From a virus: a DNA stretch of 23,650 nucleotides. The translations under genes were made by a program, and so were the position numbers. The notes below the pieces were generated by a model. It was not told the DNA's origin and ran no database searches. It worked only from the letters and a program-made list of their open reading frames with translations. The stretch lies in IMG/VR virus record IMGVR_UViG_3300006916_000392, positions 1 to 23,650 of that record; one strand, 5' to 3'. This document shows, in pieces, positions 1 to 9,365 of the stretch; the stretch's first letter is position 1, and every line of letters begins with the position of its first letter.

Positions 1-750
1 GATGGGATAGTTGGACCAAAAACATGGTCAGCAATGGGTCTGGATGAACTATCCACTACAGACACCTCAGAAAAATTTATCACAATTGGTAATTTAGAAA
101 TAGAACAATACTTTTTACCTAAAGGAGAATATAAAGAAGGACCAACCAATAAAGAGTACTTATTCTTACACCACACAGCAGGTTGGCACAATCCTTACCG
201 CACAATTGATCATTGGGCTCGTGATAGCAGAGGAGCAGTAGCAACAGAATTTGTGTTAGGCGGACAATCTGTAAAAGGAGATGATGACACATATGATGGT
301 AAATTATTACAATGTATTCCTGCGGGTGGGTATGGCTGGCACTTAGGTAAAAATGGTTCACAACACATGCACACCCATTCAGTAGGTATTGAAGTTAATA
401 ACTTTGGTTATGTTGTTGATGGTAAAACATATGCAGGAACTAAAGTACATGAATCACAAATTGTAACCTTACCTGAATCATTTAGAGGTCATAAGACTTG
501 GCACAGATATTCAGATAAACAAATTGAGGTTCTTAAAAATTGGATTCTTTATATTGCGGATCGCGATAGCATTGATATTAGAAAAGGTTTAGTAGAACAA
601 GTTAAAAAACACGGTGCTAAAGGTTTTGAGTTTAATGAAGATGCCTATTATGGTAAAATTAAAGGAATGTGGACTCATACCAATACTCGTAAAGATAAAG
701 TAGATATGTTTCCTCAGCCAGAACTATTAGATATGTTATTGAGTTTATGA
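1..750 (+). CDS. Endolysin: N-acetylmuramoyl-L-alanine amidase with peptidoglycan-binding domain (5' end outside window)
   Basis: The reading frame is open from base 1. Its first residues, DGIVGPKTWSAMG, match the end of a PG_binding_1 repeat, so the first ATG in the window (34) is internal and the gene starts upstream. The rest is a zinc-dependent Amidase_2 domain, which cuts the bond between MurNAc and L-Ala in peptidoglycan. Visible landmarks are HHTAGW (first zinc His), a GWHLG stretch, THSVGIEVNNFG, and a C-terminal GMWTHTNTRKDKVDMFPQ block that carries the last zinc His. No signal peptide can be judged because the N-terminus is missing. Its stop overlaps the next start by 4 bases (ATGA), so it is translationally coupled to the histidine kinase. 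A virion-borne role is possible, but a lysis enzyme is more likely. Confidence 0.9.
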   Translation, partial: DGIVGPKTWSAMGLDELSTTDTSEKFITIGNLEIEQYFLPKGEYKEGPTNKEYLFLHHTAGWHNPYRTIDHWARDSRGAVATEFVLGGQSVKGDDDTYDGKLLQCIPAGGYGWHLGKNGSQHMHTHSVGIEVNNFGYVVDGKTYAGTKVHESQIVTLPESFRGHKTWHRYSDKQIEVLKNWILYIADRDSIDIRKGLVEQVKKHGAKGFEFNEDAYYGKIKGMWTHTNTRKDKVDMFPQPELLDMLLSL

Positions 751-2009
751 TAAAACTAAGTGGAAAAAGTATATTTGCATTAGGCCTTGCCGTTCTTATA
801 ATGTTATCATTCTTTGTAGTGAAAACATTAGTAATGATAGATTGGCTCCCATGTGATAAAACTGTACAATGGTTTGAATACCTATCAGTTATATGCTTTA
901 TGCCTCCTTTCTTTTATGTTTTATACAACATTTACAAAACACAATATCTAGAAACCTTAAAAAAACGAACATTAGAATCTATTTTAGATGAATCCTGTTT
1001 AGTATCACGCACTGATAAAAAAGGACGTATAACAGATGTAAATGCAAAATTCTGTGAAGTATCTGGATATAAAAAACAAGAACTGTTAGGAAAAGACCAC
1101 AATGTGCTCAATTCGGGAACTCATCCTAGAGAAATGTGGCAAGAAATGTATCAAACTACTTTACAATATAAATCTATATGGCATGATATAGTTACTAACA
1201 AAAACAAAAATGGAAATCTATATATTGTAGACTCATACATTATGGCTACTTTTGATCAGAACAATAAACACACAGGATTTATTTCAGTAAGACAAGACAT
1301 AACTGAATTAATGAATTCACTGAAAGAAGTAGATAGAAAAAATGCATACCTAGAACATGCAGCAAAAATACTTAGACATGATATGCACTCAGGAATCAAC
1401 ACATACATTCCAAGAGGTATCAAATCATTAGAAAGACGTTTAAGCAAGTTACTTGTGTCTTTAGATATACCAGAAGATAAAGGAGAAAAACATTTAGGTC
1501 AATCTTTACAATTATTAAAAGAAGGATTAACACATGCTCAACGAGTGTATAATGGTGTAAAAGAATTTACCAATTTGGTAAAAAAAGATGCGGTTATGGA
1601 AAAAGCATCGCATAATTTACAATGCATACTTGAAACCTATTTTAAAGGAACTGCATACAACAGTCAAGTTCATGTTGAGGACTTAGGAAAAGAAGAAGTT
1701 AATGAATCTCTATTCTGCACAGCAATAGATAATTTGGTTAGAAACGGATTACGTTATAACGATAATGATACAAAATTAGTAAAAATATACAGAGAGGCAA
1801 ACGTTATTATCATAGAGGATAATGGACGAGGAATGACTCAAGAACAATTTGAAGAATATTGTAAACCCTATACCAGAGGTGAAAATAATAAAGAATCTGG
1901 AAGTGGTTTAGGATTAAATATCTGTGTAGCAATCATGCGAGAACATGGATTTGAGGTTACAAGTGAAAAAGTAGAAACCGGAACCAAATTAAAAGTAAAA
2001 TTGCTATGA
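747..2009 (+). CDS. Membrane-bound PAS-domain sensor histidine kinase
   Basis: This 420-residue protein has the full order of a sensor kinase. Two N-terminal membrane segments (about residues 8-32 and 44-63) flank a very short loop, so sensing is probably cytoplasmic or within the membrane. A PAS domain follows (about 75-190, with GYKKQELLGKDHNVLNSG). Then comes a dimerisation/H-box helix, LRHDMHSGIN, with the likely phospho-acceptor His at about 211. Last is an HATPase_c domain with an N-box (DNLVRNGLRYND, about 328-339), G1 box (EDNGRGM, about 357-363) and G2 box (SGLGLNI). All key kinase residues look intact. It overlaps the amidase before it and the receiver after it by 4 bases each. A complete sensor kinase in a phage lysis cassette is unusual. 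The signal it senses cannot be read from sequence. Confidence 0.92.
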   Translation: MIKLSGKSIFALGLAVLIMLSFFVVKTLVMIDWLPCDKTVQWFEYLSVICFMPPFFYVLYNIYKTQYLETLKKRTLESILDESCLVSRTDKKGRITDVNAKFCEVSGYKKQELLGKDHNVLNSGTHPREMWQEMYQTTLQYKSIWHDIVTNKNKNGNLYIVDSYIMATFDQNNKHTGFISVRQDITELMNSLKEVDRKNAYLEHAAKILRHDMHSGINTYIPRGIKSLERRLSKLLVSLDIPEDKGEKHLGQSLQLLKEGLTHAQRVYNGVKEFTNLVKKDAVMEKASHNLQCILETYFKGTAYNSQVHVEDLGKEEVNESLFCTAIDNLVRNGLRYNDNDTKLVKIYREANVIIIEDNGRGMTQEQFEEYCKPYTRGENNKESGSGLGLNICVAIMREHGFEVTSEKVETGTKLKVKLL

Positions 2010-2443
2010 TTGAATCTATTATGTTAGTAGATGATGAAGATTTATTTCATCTTGTATTTGAAGATGCCTGCAGCCTGTTGGATATCACGTTATCTTTAGA
2101 AGCGGTGAATAGTGCCGATGAGGCTGCTAAAATGTTTAAACGCTGGTTTGAAGACGGACCATTAGAAGAAAGACCTGAATGCGTGTTTGTGGATCTGAAT
2201 ATAATAGGATCTTCATTTGATGGTATTGAGCTTGTAAGGCGTATCAACTTTGAGTATGGTGATAATGTTGTTATAGGAATTATTTCCTCCAGCAATGAAA
2301 CATCAGAACAGAGCAAAGCTATACAAGCAGGTGCTCAATTTTGGATTGTAAAATCAGATGATATTGAACCTCGTTTAGAAGACTTTGTAAAAGATTATGA
2401 AGGTTATAAAACTAAGACTGCACCATTTAAAATATATAAATGA
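2006..2443 (+). CDS. Stand-alone response-regulator receiver protein
   Basis: This 145-residue protein is one CheY-like receiver domain with no DNA-binding or enzymatic output domain. The acidic pocket is LVDDEDLF (D9, D10), the phospho-acceptor is D63 in FVDLNI, the switch Ser/Thr is in ISSS (about 94-96) and the conserved Lys is K116 in IVKSDD. All are intact, so phosphotransfer from the kinase encoded just upstream is likely. The start overlaps the kinase stop by 4 bases, and the stop overlaps the next start by 4 bases. With no output domain it must act by protein-protein contact. The coiled-coil membrane protein encoded immediately after it is the obvious candidate partner, by inference from gene order only. 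Confidence 0.9.
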   Translation: MIESIMLVDDEDLFHLVFEDACSLLDITLSLEAVNSADEAAKMFKRWFEDGPLEERPECVFVDLNIIGSSFDGIELVRRINFEYGDNVVIGIISSSNETSEQSKAIQAGAQFWIVKSDDIEPRLEDFVKDYEGYKTKTAPFKIYK

Positions 2444-2997
2444 CAAAAATAAAGTTATCACAAGAAGTTATTGAAGGGTTACTTGAATTAAAGAAAACAA
2501 GAAGAGTAACATTAGAGGGTAATATACTAAAAGTTATTGACCCAGGTGATAATACTGAATTTGCAGAATATATAAAAACATCGATACAAGATGATAAAGA
2601 CAAACAACGTCGCCGGTTAGATATTACAAAACAAATTCAAACACAAAACCGAGAATTACTAGAGGCACAAGCCGAAAAAGATGCACTAGTTAAACAAATA
2701 CAGGAAGCATTACAACAAGCAGAAGAATCCAAAGAAAATGCTTTAAAGGATTTGGATGTGATGCAAAAAAAGAAACAATTTGAACTTATTGGAATCATAG
2801 TAAAGATTGCTTTATTTATTATACTTGGTGTTGGTTTATGCACTACTTTACTTTACATTTATTCACTTTCAATTGATCGAGACACTGAATTAATAGGAAA
2901 TACCTGGAGCAACATGTTTGGTATACTGCTTACAAATGCATTTAGCATCATAGGAACTATAATGGGTGTAAAGTATGCATCAAAAGATTCAGAATAG
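2440..2997 (+). CDS. Coiled-coil protein with two C-terminal membrane segments; candidate effector of the two-component pair or holin/spanin-like protein
   Basis: I do not recognise a family. The 185 residues show a small N-terminal region (1-45), a long charged heptad-rich coiled coil (about 48-112, rich in Q, E and K), a first membrane segment (about 115-142) and a second (about 155-178), then a short charged tail. The cytoplasmic coiled coil plus hairpin membrane anchor would suit a docking platform for the receiver protein whose gene it overlaps by 4 bases. A class II holin-like role is an alternative given the nearby endolysin, but holins rarely carry such a long N-terminal coiled coil. 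There is no signal peptide or lipobox, which argues against a classic spanin. The function is inferred from layout only. Confidence 0.8.
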   Translation: MTKIKLSQEVIEGLLELKKTRRVTLEGNILKVIDPGDNTEFAEYIKTSIQDDKDKQRRRLDITKQIQTQNRELLEAQAEKDALVKQIQEALQQAEESKENALKDLDVMQKKKQFELIGIIVKIALFIILGVGLCTTLLYIYSLSIDRDTELIGNTWSNMFGILLTNAFSIIGTIMGVKYASKDSE

Positions 2998-2998
2998 T

Positions 2999-3027
2999 TT
3001 GTTATTTTAATAGTTTTTTCTTATATT
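2999..3027 (+). promoter_or_regulatory. Predicted promoter, leaderless spacing
   Basis: TTGTTA (2999-3004), a 17-base spacer, then TATATT (3022-3027). The ATG of the next gene (3034) lies 6 bases after the -10, so the transcript would start at or next to the start codon. The -10 context (TTCTTATATT) is shared with the promoters at 21756, 21905 and 23166. Confidence 0.55.
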
Positions 3028-3033
3028 AATATA

Positions 3034-3381
3034 ATGAACTACAGATTAATAATTATATCCGCACTTTTATTTATTATAGGCCAAGCATTAGTTTGGATGC
3101 AAGTGAATGGACCTATCATATGGCCTATAGCAAAAACATATCGATGGGTTCTCATGTTGTTAGGAGTACCAATCACATGGCTATTCATGGAAGCAACACA
3201 AACAGCAGTCAATGGATTTGATGGAGAATTTTGGCCTGCTCGATTCGTTTCATTTGTTTCTGGCATCATAATATTCACAGCATTCACTTACATGTTCCGG
3301 GGAGAATCAGTAACTGCGAAAACTGCAACATGTTTAGTTTTGGCATTTGCCATTATATTTATACAGCTCTTTTGGAAGTAA
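3034..3381 (+). CDS. Small polytopic membrane protein (about four membrane segments); holin candidate
   Basis: This 115-residue protein is almost entirely hydrophobic. Likely membrane segments lie at about 4-22, 36-54, 68-88 and 94-113, joined by short loops, with no enzymatic motif. Its size and position two genes after the endolysin make it a holin candidate. The overall look also recalls small DMT/DUF486-type membrane proteins, and I cannot separate the two. It is not coupled to the gene before it; a predicted promoter ends 6 bases before its ATG. Separate transcription would let it be timed apart from the amidase/kinase cassette. Confidence 0.8.
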   Translation: MNYRLIIISALLFIIGQALVWMQVNGPIIWPIAKTYRWVLMLLGVPITWLFMEATQTAVNGFDGEFWPARFVSFVSGIIIFTAFTYMFRGESVTAKTATCLVLAFAIIFIQLFWK

Positions 3382-3400
3382 ACATATTTATATATAAAAT
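3372..3400 (+). promoter_or_regulatory. Predicted promoter for the large lysozyme-like gene
   Basis: TTGGAA (3372-3377), a 17-base spacer, then TAAAAT (3395-3400). The -35 overlaps the last codons of the membrane-protein gene. Transcription would start near 3407, leaving about 17 bases of purine-rich leader before the ATG at 3424. Confidence 0.5.
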
Positions 3401-3423
3401 ATATCTTATAAGAAGTATAGTAT

Positions 3424-5478
3424 ATGAAAGGTAAAGAAGTAAGTCAATCTTTTTTTGATTCTGTCATGAGAAAGTTAGGCGTAACGCCAACTGCAGAAAA
3501 ACGAAGATTTTTTAGAGCATGGCAACAAGCAGAATCAACTAATGCAAACTATAATCCATTAGCTACAACCAAAAAAACAACGAATTCTAAACCATTACCT
3601 GGAAACTCGGCTGGAGTACAACAATATTCATCTGAATCTGAGGGTGTTGATGCAACAGTCGCAACATTGCAATTAGATCAATATTACAAAGAATTAACAG
3701 ATAAATTAAAACAAGATGACATTACAGCAGAAGAGTTAGCTAATAGCACCACTGCATTAAACACCTGGTCTGGAGGACATGGAACATATATAGCAAAAAG
3801 GTTAGGAATGAAAACATCTGGAAATGGGAAAATTCAAAACACAATCGATACAGAATCTACCACTGTTACTAATTTTACAGAAGTAATAAAATACATATCT
3901 TACAATTTTAGCCCCGCAGTTCGATACGATGTCAATCGAATTGGGTTTGAGTATGATAATAAACGAATTACTATTAATAGAAATGGTTCTGCTACTATAT
4001 GGGATAAACAAACCAGAACTAAATCTAAAGAAGCATGGATATTAACAAAATCTGCAACAGGACAATATACGCTTACGATAGGTAATCAAGTATACCAACC
4101 AACCTCAGCAACATCGACACAAACTGCCGACGATTCGGAAGAATGGGAAGTAATTGACTATGTTCAATTAGCAATGGATTTCCTAGGATTTATCCCGGTT
4201 ATCGGAGATATTATTGATATTATTAATGCATTAATCTATTTTTATCGAGAAAAATACGTTGACGGATTCTTATCATTGATAGCAGTTATACCAGTAGCTG
4301 GATCATTTATTAAGTTAGGACTTAAGGGAACAATTAAAGCAACAGGAGCAGCACGAGCAGCTTCATCAATTCGAAAAGCGTTAGCCGGTAATACTGCAGA
4401 TTTAACCAAATTGTTACAAACTGCGGAGAGTACCGGAAAGTTGGATAAGCTTCAATTGAAACAAATCGCTGACTTTGGAGATTCTGCAGCCCAAATGCTT
4501 AATTCGTCAAAGAAAACATTGAAACAGTATGAATCTGCTTTACAAGTAGCAGGCGTCCCAACAGATGCAGTATTAAAACAATTTGACACATATATTGCAC
4601 AAGTTAAAAATATCACATCCGCGGCTGATGCAGCACGTAAAACAAGTAAAACATCTAAGCTTGCAAAAAGAGTAATTAAAGCACCAATTAAATTAATTGA
4701 TGGTGCACTTACTATAAGTACAGTCGGAAGCTGGCTACTTGTCAAACGTTTATTTAAAATTTTGAATATGAACATTGGTCGAATTCCACAATTGTTAGAT
4801 GGACTTAAAAGTGTATATAAAAGTAAATTAATGGCCAGCCCGACACTAGCTGCTCAAATGGCAAAAACAAACAATGTTATTCCTCCAACATTACTAAAAC
4901 AATTGTCGGGAGCTCCTACGAGTATTGAAATACGCACGGCGTTGGATTCATTAAAACAAACTAATCCTAGTCAATATCGAAAAGCAATTGATGAAATTGC
5001 AAGACAGTCTGCCACGTCAAATAATCCATACTATCGAATATTCATTGCTAATCAGTTGCAAGCAGCTGGGAACGTGATACGACCAGGAGCTACGGTTTCT
5101 GGTACTGCAGACGGTAGCATTGTTAATCTACTGAAGCAAATGAAATTCGGAGTAAAAACATTAGATGTAGTTTCAAATGAAGTTCAAGACGTAGCAGAAA
5201 AACTAGGATTTGATCCACAAGATGATCCAAATGCAGTTTTTGTTCCAGCCTTAATATCTGCAGTAAATTGGGCGCTTGGTGATAAAGATGCAGGTGCAGA
5301 AGAAAATGAGCAAGCAATGAATCCAACTAATGTATTAAACGGGGATGAATTAGAACGAGCTAAATCTGCATATGAAACTGCGGAAGGTAATAATCCTACT
5401 GAAAAAATAGCTTCCATGGCAGATCAAGGATGGAATGATTTAAAACTTTGGGCATTTCAAAAAATAATGGGATTCTGA
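3424..5478 (+). CDS. Large virion-type protein: N-terminal lysozyme-like domain plus central hydrophobic region
   Basis: Residues about 10-135 resemble the lysozyme/transglycosylase-like domain found in phage virion proteins. The pattern is FFRAWQQAESTNANYNPLATT, then GVQQYSSESEGVDATVATLQ, then a late NTWSGG segment. E37 is the candidate catalytic acid. Residues about 155-225 look like a small beta-rich domain. A strongly hydrophobic, glycine-punctuated region (about 248-300, with FLGFIPVIGDIIDIINAL) could insert into membrane. The remaining 380 residues are mostly helical and Ala/Lys/Gln-rich. An ejection protein that digests the wall and opens the inner membrane would fit, but this is inference. 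There is no capsid-leader motif at the N-terminus. Its TGA shares one base with the next ATG. Confidence 0.75.
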   Translation: MKGKEVSQSFFDSVMRKLGVTPTAEKRRFFRAWQQAESTNANYNPLATTKKTTNSKPLPGNSAGVQQYSSESEGVDATVATLQLDQYYKELTDKLKQDDITAEELANSTTALNTWSGGHGTYIAKRLGMKTSGNGKIQNTIDTESTTVTNFTEVIKYISYNFSPAVRYDVNRIGFEYDNKRITINRNGSATIWDKQTRTKSKEAWILTKSATGQYTLTIGNQVYQPTSATSTQTADDSEEWEVIDYVQLAMDFLGFIPVIGDIIDIINALIYFYREKYVDGFLSLIAVIPVAGSFIKLGLKGTIKATGAARAASSIRKALAGNTADLTKLLQTAESTGKLDKLQLKQIADFGDSAAQMLNSSKKTLKQYESALQVAGVPTDAVLKQFDTYIAQVKNITSAADAARKTSKTSKLAKRVIKAPIKLIDGALTISTVGSWLLVKRLFKILNMNIGRIPQLLDGLKSVYKSKLMASPTLAAQMAKTNNVIPPTLLKQLSGAPTSIEIRTALDSLKQTNPSQYRKAIDEIARQSATSNNPYYRIFIANQLQAAGNVIRPGATVSGTADGSIVNLLKQMKFGVKTLDVVSNEVQDVAEKLGFDPQDDPNAVFVPALISAVNWALGDKDAGAEENEQAMNPTNVLNGDELERAKSAYETAEGNNPTEKIASMADQGWNDLKLWAFQKIMGF

Positions 5479-6527
5479 TGATTAACGAGTACGAAACACA
5501 AGATACACTGAATCCAGCATTATGGTCAGACGGAAAGTTTGACAGCAAGCTTCGTACGGCTTTGTTGAAAATTGCAAAGCACTTTATTGAGTTCTTGGAC
5601 GTACCGGCTAAAATCAAAGATGTCACATTAACAGGAAGCAATGTTAATTATAATTGGACTCCACAATCAGACATAGATTTGCATGTAATACTAGATTATT
5701 CGGAAGTTGACGAAAATGCAGACTTGGTTCGCAATTTAATGATGGCCAAGAAAAACATATGGAACAACAATTATCCGTTGAAGTATCGTGATATGGATAT
5801 TGAATTGTATGCTCAAGATGACACCGAGCCACACACAAGTACCGGGGTGTATTCACTGTTGAACAATCAATGGATAAATGAACCCAGTCCAGAAAAGATC
5901 CAGGTTAAAGACGCCGATATAATAGCTAAGTCGGAGCCATTTGCTTACATGATAGACAACATTAAAGCAGATGATCCAAACGTGAAAGAACGAGTTGAAG
6001 CATTGAAAGCTAAACTAAAAAAGTTTCGGCAATGTGGATTGGAATCTGGCGGAGAATATTCATTGGAAAATTTAGCATTCAAACAACTCAGAAGAAGCGG
6101 TCATTTAGAAAGATTAAACAACATATATAAACAAGCAGTTATGTCAGACTTACAACAAGGATTAACAGAAGGATGTGGTTGTGGAGACAACACAGATGTA
6201 AGCTCAATGCTTAAACGACACATTCATTCCGATCAACGCATGACAGCAACGGATTGGAAGTTTTTGTTGAAACATATGGATACCGTTGTTGATCCAAGAG
6301 GCCAATGGGATCATCCCGGCAGATGCACACTGATACCAAGCAATCAGATAACAATGCAGAACGTGATGTATCCGGTATACGGAATAGATGATACGGGTCA
6401 TGCAGAAATGATGCAACCCGGACAAAACTACACATATCCAGGACGAATGGTGTTTGAAATACCAATGACATCACAAACATATAAAAATCTAGTTAAAGAA
6501 ATAGAAACATGGAATCAAGAGGATTAG
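5478..6527 (+). CDS. Nucleotidyltransferase-like protein with extra C-terminal domain
   Basis: An open frame reaches back to 5448, but the ATG at 5478 shares its A with the upstream TGA and fits the coupling seen elsewhere, so I choose it (349 residues). The N-terminal part carries a polymerase-beta-type nucleotidyltransferase signature: TGSNVNYNW near residue 52, SDIDLH with D65 and D67 as metal ligands, and MDIELY (107-112) as the likely third acidic strand. A helical region follows to about residue 228. Then comes LTEGCGCGD and an unrelated, unrecognised domain of about 115 residues rich in Trp, His and Tyr. The LTE-G junction resembles a T4-type prohead protease site, so the protein may be cut there. 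The substrate is unknown (tRNA, protein or small molecule are all possible). Confidence 0.8.
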   Translation: MINEYETQDTLNPALWSDGKFDSKLRTALLKIAKHFIEFLDVPAKIKDVTLTGSNVNYNWTPQSDIDLHVILDYSEVDENADLVRNLMMAKKNIWNNNYPLKYRDMDIELYAQDDTEPHTSTGVYSLLNNQWINEPSPEKIQVKDADIIAKSEPFAYMIDNIKADDPNVKERVEALKAKLKKFRQCGLESGGEYSLENLAFKQLRRSGHLERLNNIYKQAVMSDLQQGLTEGCGCGDNTDVSSMLKRHIHSDQRMTATDWKFLLKHMDTVVDPRGQWDHPGRCTLIPSNQITMQNVMYPVYGIDDTGHAEMMQPGQNYTYPGRMVFEIPMTSQTYKNLVKEIETWNQED

Positions 6528-6682
6528 GTGACGACATAAAAAAGATTACACGAGCTACTGGGTTAGATCAGCTTACCAAGCGCATAGCCCAACTGCTTGA
6601 TGAAGATTGTGGTTGTGATAAAAGACAGGAACAATTAAACAGATATCCTTCGGTGCTGAACAAATTGAAAGGTAAAAAATAA
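6509..6682 (+). CDS. 57-residue conserved-type phage protein with CGC motif
   Basis: This short gene overlaps the end of the nucleotidyltransferase gene by 19 bases, and its TAA shares one base with the next ATG (TAATG). The product runs MESRGLGDDIKKITRATG... with a central DEDCGCDKRQ motif and a Lys-rich end. I know this pattern (DDIxxITxATG followed by DCGCxxR) from small proteins near tail genes of environmental phages, where no function is assigned. The CGC pair could bind a metal or form a disulphide. The tight overlaps on both sides support it as real despite its length. Confidence 0.8.
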   Translation: MESRGLGDDIKKITRATGLDQLTKRIAQLLDEDCGCDKRQEQLNRYPSVLNKLKGKK

Positions 6683-8157
6683 TGGCAATCATTAGCAAAT
6701 CTGGTATAGGCACAGGCAATACCATACAAGCAGAACATATAACCAGAATAATCGATGCATTGAATGGCACCGGTAGTGCAGATATCATTGCAACAGGTTC
6801 ATTCACAGGTTCATTCAATGGATCTGCCGACATATGGACTGTGCAGGATTTGACAGTGTTTGGAACAGCATCAATCAATTATTTTGAAACCATATATGAA
6901 ACTTCATCTATAATATATCAGTCTGGTTCAACCAAGTTTGGTAACAGTGCAGATGACACACATCAGTTTACCGGAAGCGTGTTTATTGATGGAGACACAC
7001 AGATATTAGGCAACACCACAGCAACCGGATCTTTCAGTGGTTCATTTGTAGGTGATGGTAGTGGATTGGATGGAGTTGTTGCAACTACACTATTTGCATT
7101 ATCTGAAGGATCTGGTATATCTGCATTCACGTTTGATGGATCATCTACTCAAACTATAAACATATCAGGTAGTGTCGGGTTAACGACGGACACTGTTACT
7201 AAATGGACCGGTGCTGCATTTGCTGATACTAGCATAACAGATGATGGTGCTGTTGTAACTATAACTAATGACGTTGTAGCAAACAACATTAGCGCATCAT
7301 TTACCGGGTCTGGAGCTGGCTTATATGATATACCTGCATCTGGTATAGTAGGATTAAATCTTTCACAGATAGCATCAGGCTCCGTTACGGCATCTATATC
7401 TCCGGTTAATGGAATGCAAATTAATACAGATACTACTGTTACCGGAAGTTTAATTGTAACCGAAGGAATTACCGGATCATTTACCGGGTCATTCACCGGC
7501 GATGGAGCTGGACTATATAATATACCAGCATCTGGTATTACCGGCCTCAACCTTTCGCAGATAGCATCTGGATCAGCAACAGCCAGCATAGCACCTAACA
7601 CAGGATTCCGTGTTAATACCGATTCTGCATTCACAGGTTCCATGACCATAAGTGGTTCTGCATCGCCTGCATTAAGTGTGATAGGCAGCGGAAGTGCAGT
7701 ATTCACAGTAAACGGATCGGTTGGAGAAATATTCTCTGTATCCGATAGTTTGTCAGGCAGTTTGTTTGCCGTTAACGATGCATCTGGATTTCCTATATTT
7801 GAAGTATTTTCAGATGAAACTATAAACTATGGTTCAAACTTAGCACCAGCCCTAACCACTACCGTTAAGAACACAGTTTCTTCTGCTGGTGTATTCACAG
7901 TATACTCACTACCAACGGCATCATATGATGGAGCATGGTTCGAATATGTAGCAAAATCAGGAAGTGATGCCAGAGCAGGACAAATAATGTCATTGTGGTC
8001 AGGCACCGCAGTTAACTTCACTGAAACAACTACTACGGATTTCGGAGATACAAGTGGCTTATCATTCACAGTAGCAGTATCAGGAAGCAACTTTGCTTTA
8101 ACCGGAAGTGTTGCAACAGCAGGTTGGACTATTAAAACAATTGTAAGAAGCATATAA
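6682..8157 (+). CDS. Tail-fibre-type structural protein with TGS repeats
   Basis: The 491 residues are rich in Thr, Gly, Ser and Ala with recurrent TGSF and GSFTG units, typical of fibrous phage appendages that fold as trimeric beta structures. Two homologous modules of about 50 residues (about 206-258 and 267-320) each carry GAGLYxIPASGI followed by [11 protein letters not shown]. Their DNA has diverged while the protein is conserved. The C-terminal 115 residues (from [10 protein letters not shown] to TIVRSI) are homologous to the C-terminus of the fibre encoded at 11674-13338, which suggests a shared trimerisation or attachment tip. It has no signal peptide, as expected for a virion protein. 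It is coupled to the small gene before it and followed by the next gene after one base. Confidence 0.85.
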   Translation: MAIISKSGIGTGNTIQAEHITRIIDALNGTGSADIIATGSFTGSFNGSADIWTVQDLTVFGTASINYFETIYETSSIIYQSGSTKFGNSADDTHQFTGSVFIDGDTQILGNTTATGSFSGSFVGDGSGLDGVVATTLFALSEGSGISAFTFDGSSTQTINISGSVGLTTDTVTKWTGAAFADTSITDDGAVVTITNDVVANNISASFTGSGAGLYDIPASGIVGLNLSQIASGSVTASISPVNGMQINTDTTVTGSLIVTEGITGSFTGSFTGDGAGLYNIPASGITGLNLSQIASGSATASIAPNTGFRVNTDSAFTGSMTISGSASPALSVIGSGSAVFTVNGSVGEIFSVSDSLSGSLFAVNDASGFPIFEVFSDETINYGSNLAPALTTTVKNTVSSAGVFTVYSLPTASYDGAWFEYVAKSGSDARAGQIMSLWSGTAVNFTETTTTDFGDTSGLSFTVAVSGSNFALTGSVATAGWTIKTIVRSI

Positions 8158-8158
8158 C

Positions 8159-9358
8159 ATGGCAATAAGTTTTAAAGGATCGATGGTTATTGGGCCAAGA
8201 AGAAGTACAGTTATTCAAACTGAATTCATTATGCTCGTTAAAACTGATAATGCTGGTACAAGTGCTAGTGATCAATTTACTATACCGACAGCATTCGGAG
8301 GGTATAATTATGATGTTGATTGGGGTGATGGTACTACTTCAACAGGAGTAACAGGAAATATTACACACACTTTTACGAGTGCTGGTAATTACGTAGTAAA
8401 AATTAGTGGTTCTTTTCCTCGTATTTACTTTAATAATGGCGGTGATAAACTTAAATTGTTAGAAATACAGAATTGGGGTAATATTGTTTGGGGTTCATTA
8501 GAAAGTAATTATTTTGGGTGTTCGAACATGGATATTACTGCGAACGATATACCTAATTTATCAAATGTTACTACAACGCTTCAAGCGTTTAGAAATTGTA
8601 CTTCATTAGTTGGAAATTCTTTCATGAATAATTGGGACGTTTCAAATGTTATGAATATGAGTAGTATGTTCAATGGTGCTTCTTCATTTAATCAAGATAT
8701 TGGTAGTTGGAACGTGTCAAGTGTTGCGAGTATGCAATCTATGTTCCAAAATGCAACATCTTTCAACCAAGATATTGGTAGTTGGAACGTGTCAATTGTT
8801 GCGAGTATGAATGGTATGTTCAGTGGTGCTTCATCATTCAACCAAGATATAAGTAGCTGGAATACAAGTAACGTTACTAACATGAGTAATATGTTTGCAA
8901 ATGCCTCATCATTCAACCAAGATATAAGTAGCTGGAATACAAGTAACGTTATTACTACCAGTTTAATGTTTCAAAATGCTGATTCATTTAATCAAGACAT
9001 TAGCAGTTGGGATGTTTCAAATGTCTCCAATATGCAACAAATGTTTTTTCTAAATAGTTTATTTGATAAAAATTTAGGAAGTTGGGATATATCAAATGCT
9101 TCAAATATGACCTTTATATTTGCTTCTTCTGTAATGTCAACAGCTAATTATACAGATACCATAGTTGGTTGGGCTAATTATGTATTTACAAGCGGAGTTC
9201 CTATCAATGTAAATATGAGTAGTCAAACAGGTAGAACATTTGACACCTCAAGAAGCGGAGGGGCTAACTTTGCAGACGCTGGCGCAGCACGAACATACCT
9301 AACAACAGCAACACCAACAGGAGCGGGGTGGACAATATCAGGAGACACAGTAATATAA
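8159..9358 (+). CDS. BspA-like repeat adhesin (PKD-like plus DUF285 repeats), likely tail-fibre receptor-binding protein
   Basis: The 399-residue protein has a short N-terminal anchor ([16 protein letters not shown]), a PKD-like beta domain (about 20-90, with VDWGDG and [16 protein letters not shown]), a linker, and a run of 25-residue BspA-like/DUF285 repeats from about 160 to 320. The repeat pattern is SFNQDIxSWNxSxVxxMxxMF. A C-terminal block ([16 protein letters not shown], then [13 protein letters not shown]) closes it. DUF285 repeats are common in surface proteins of Bacteroidota, mycoplasmas and other bacteria and in some environmental phages, where they probably bind ligands. It lies 1 base after the fibre gene and is paralogous to the C-terminal two-thirds of the product of 9585-11621. 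Confidence 0.85.
   Translation: MAISFKGSMVIGPRRSTVIQTEFIMLVKTDNAGTSASDQFTIPTAFGGYNYDVDWGDGTTSTGVTGNITHTFTSAGNYVVKISGSFPRIYFNNGGDKLKLLEIQNWGNIVWGSLESNYFGCSNMDITANDIPNLSNVTTTLQAFRNCTSLVGNSFMNNWDVSNVMNMSSMFNGASSFNQDIGSWNVSSVASMQSMFQNATSFNQDIGSWNVSIVASMNGMFSGASSFNQDISSWNTSNVTNMSNMFANASSFNQDISSWNTSNVITTSLMFQNADSFNQDISSWDVSNVSNMQQMFFLNSLFDKNLGSWDISNASNMTFIFASSVMSTANYTDTIVGWANYVFTSGVPINVNMSSQTGRTFDTSRSGGANFADAGAARTYLTTATPTGAGWTISGDTVI
8641..9110 (+). repeat. 75-base in-frame repeats encoding DUF285 units
   Basis: About six units of 75 bases (25 codons). Two neighbouring units starting near 8829 and 8904 share more than 40 identical bases, and two units near 8690 and 8765 share a similar block. Such near-identical copies point to recent duplication or recombination and could allow unit-number change. 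Confidence 0.8.
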
Positions 9359-9365
9359 TAAGAAT

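Noticed and set aside
34-36. ATG at 34 as the start of the amidase gene
   Set aside because: The frame is open to base 1 and the preceding residues complete a peptidoglycan-binding repeat.
7149-7706. 185-residue reverse-strand ORF
   Set aside because: It lies opposite the low-complexity TGS-repeat fibre gene; its Pro/Val/Asp-rich translation is the mirror of those codons.
8641-9110. CRISPR array
   Set aside because: The repeats are in frame, 75 bases with no unique spacers, and encode DUF285 units.
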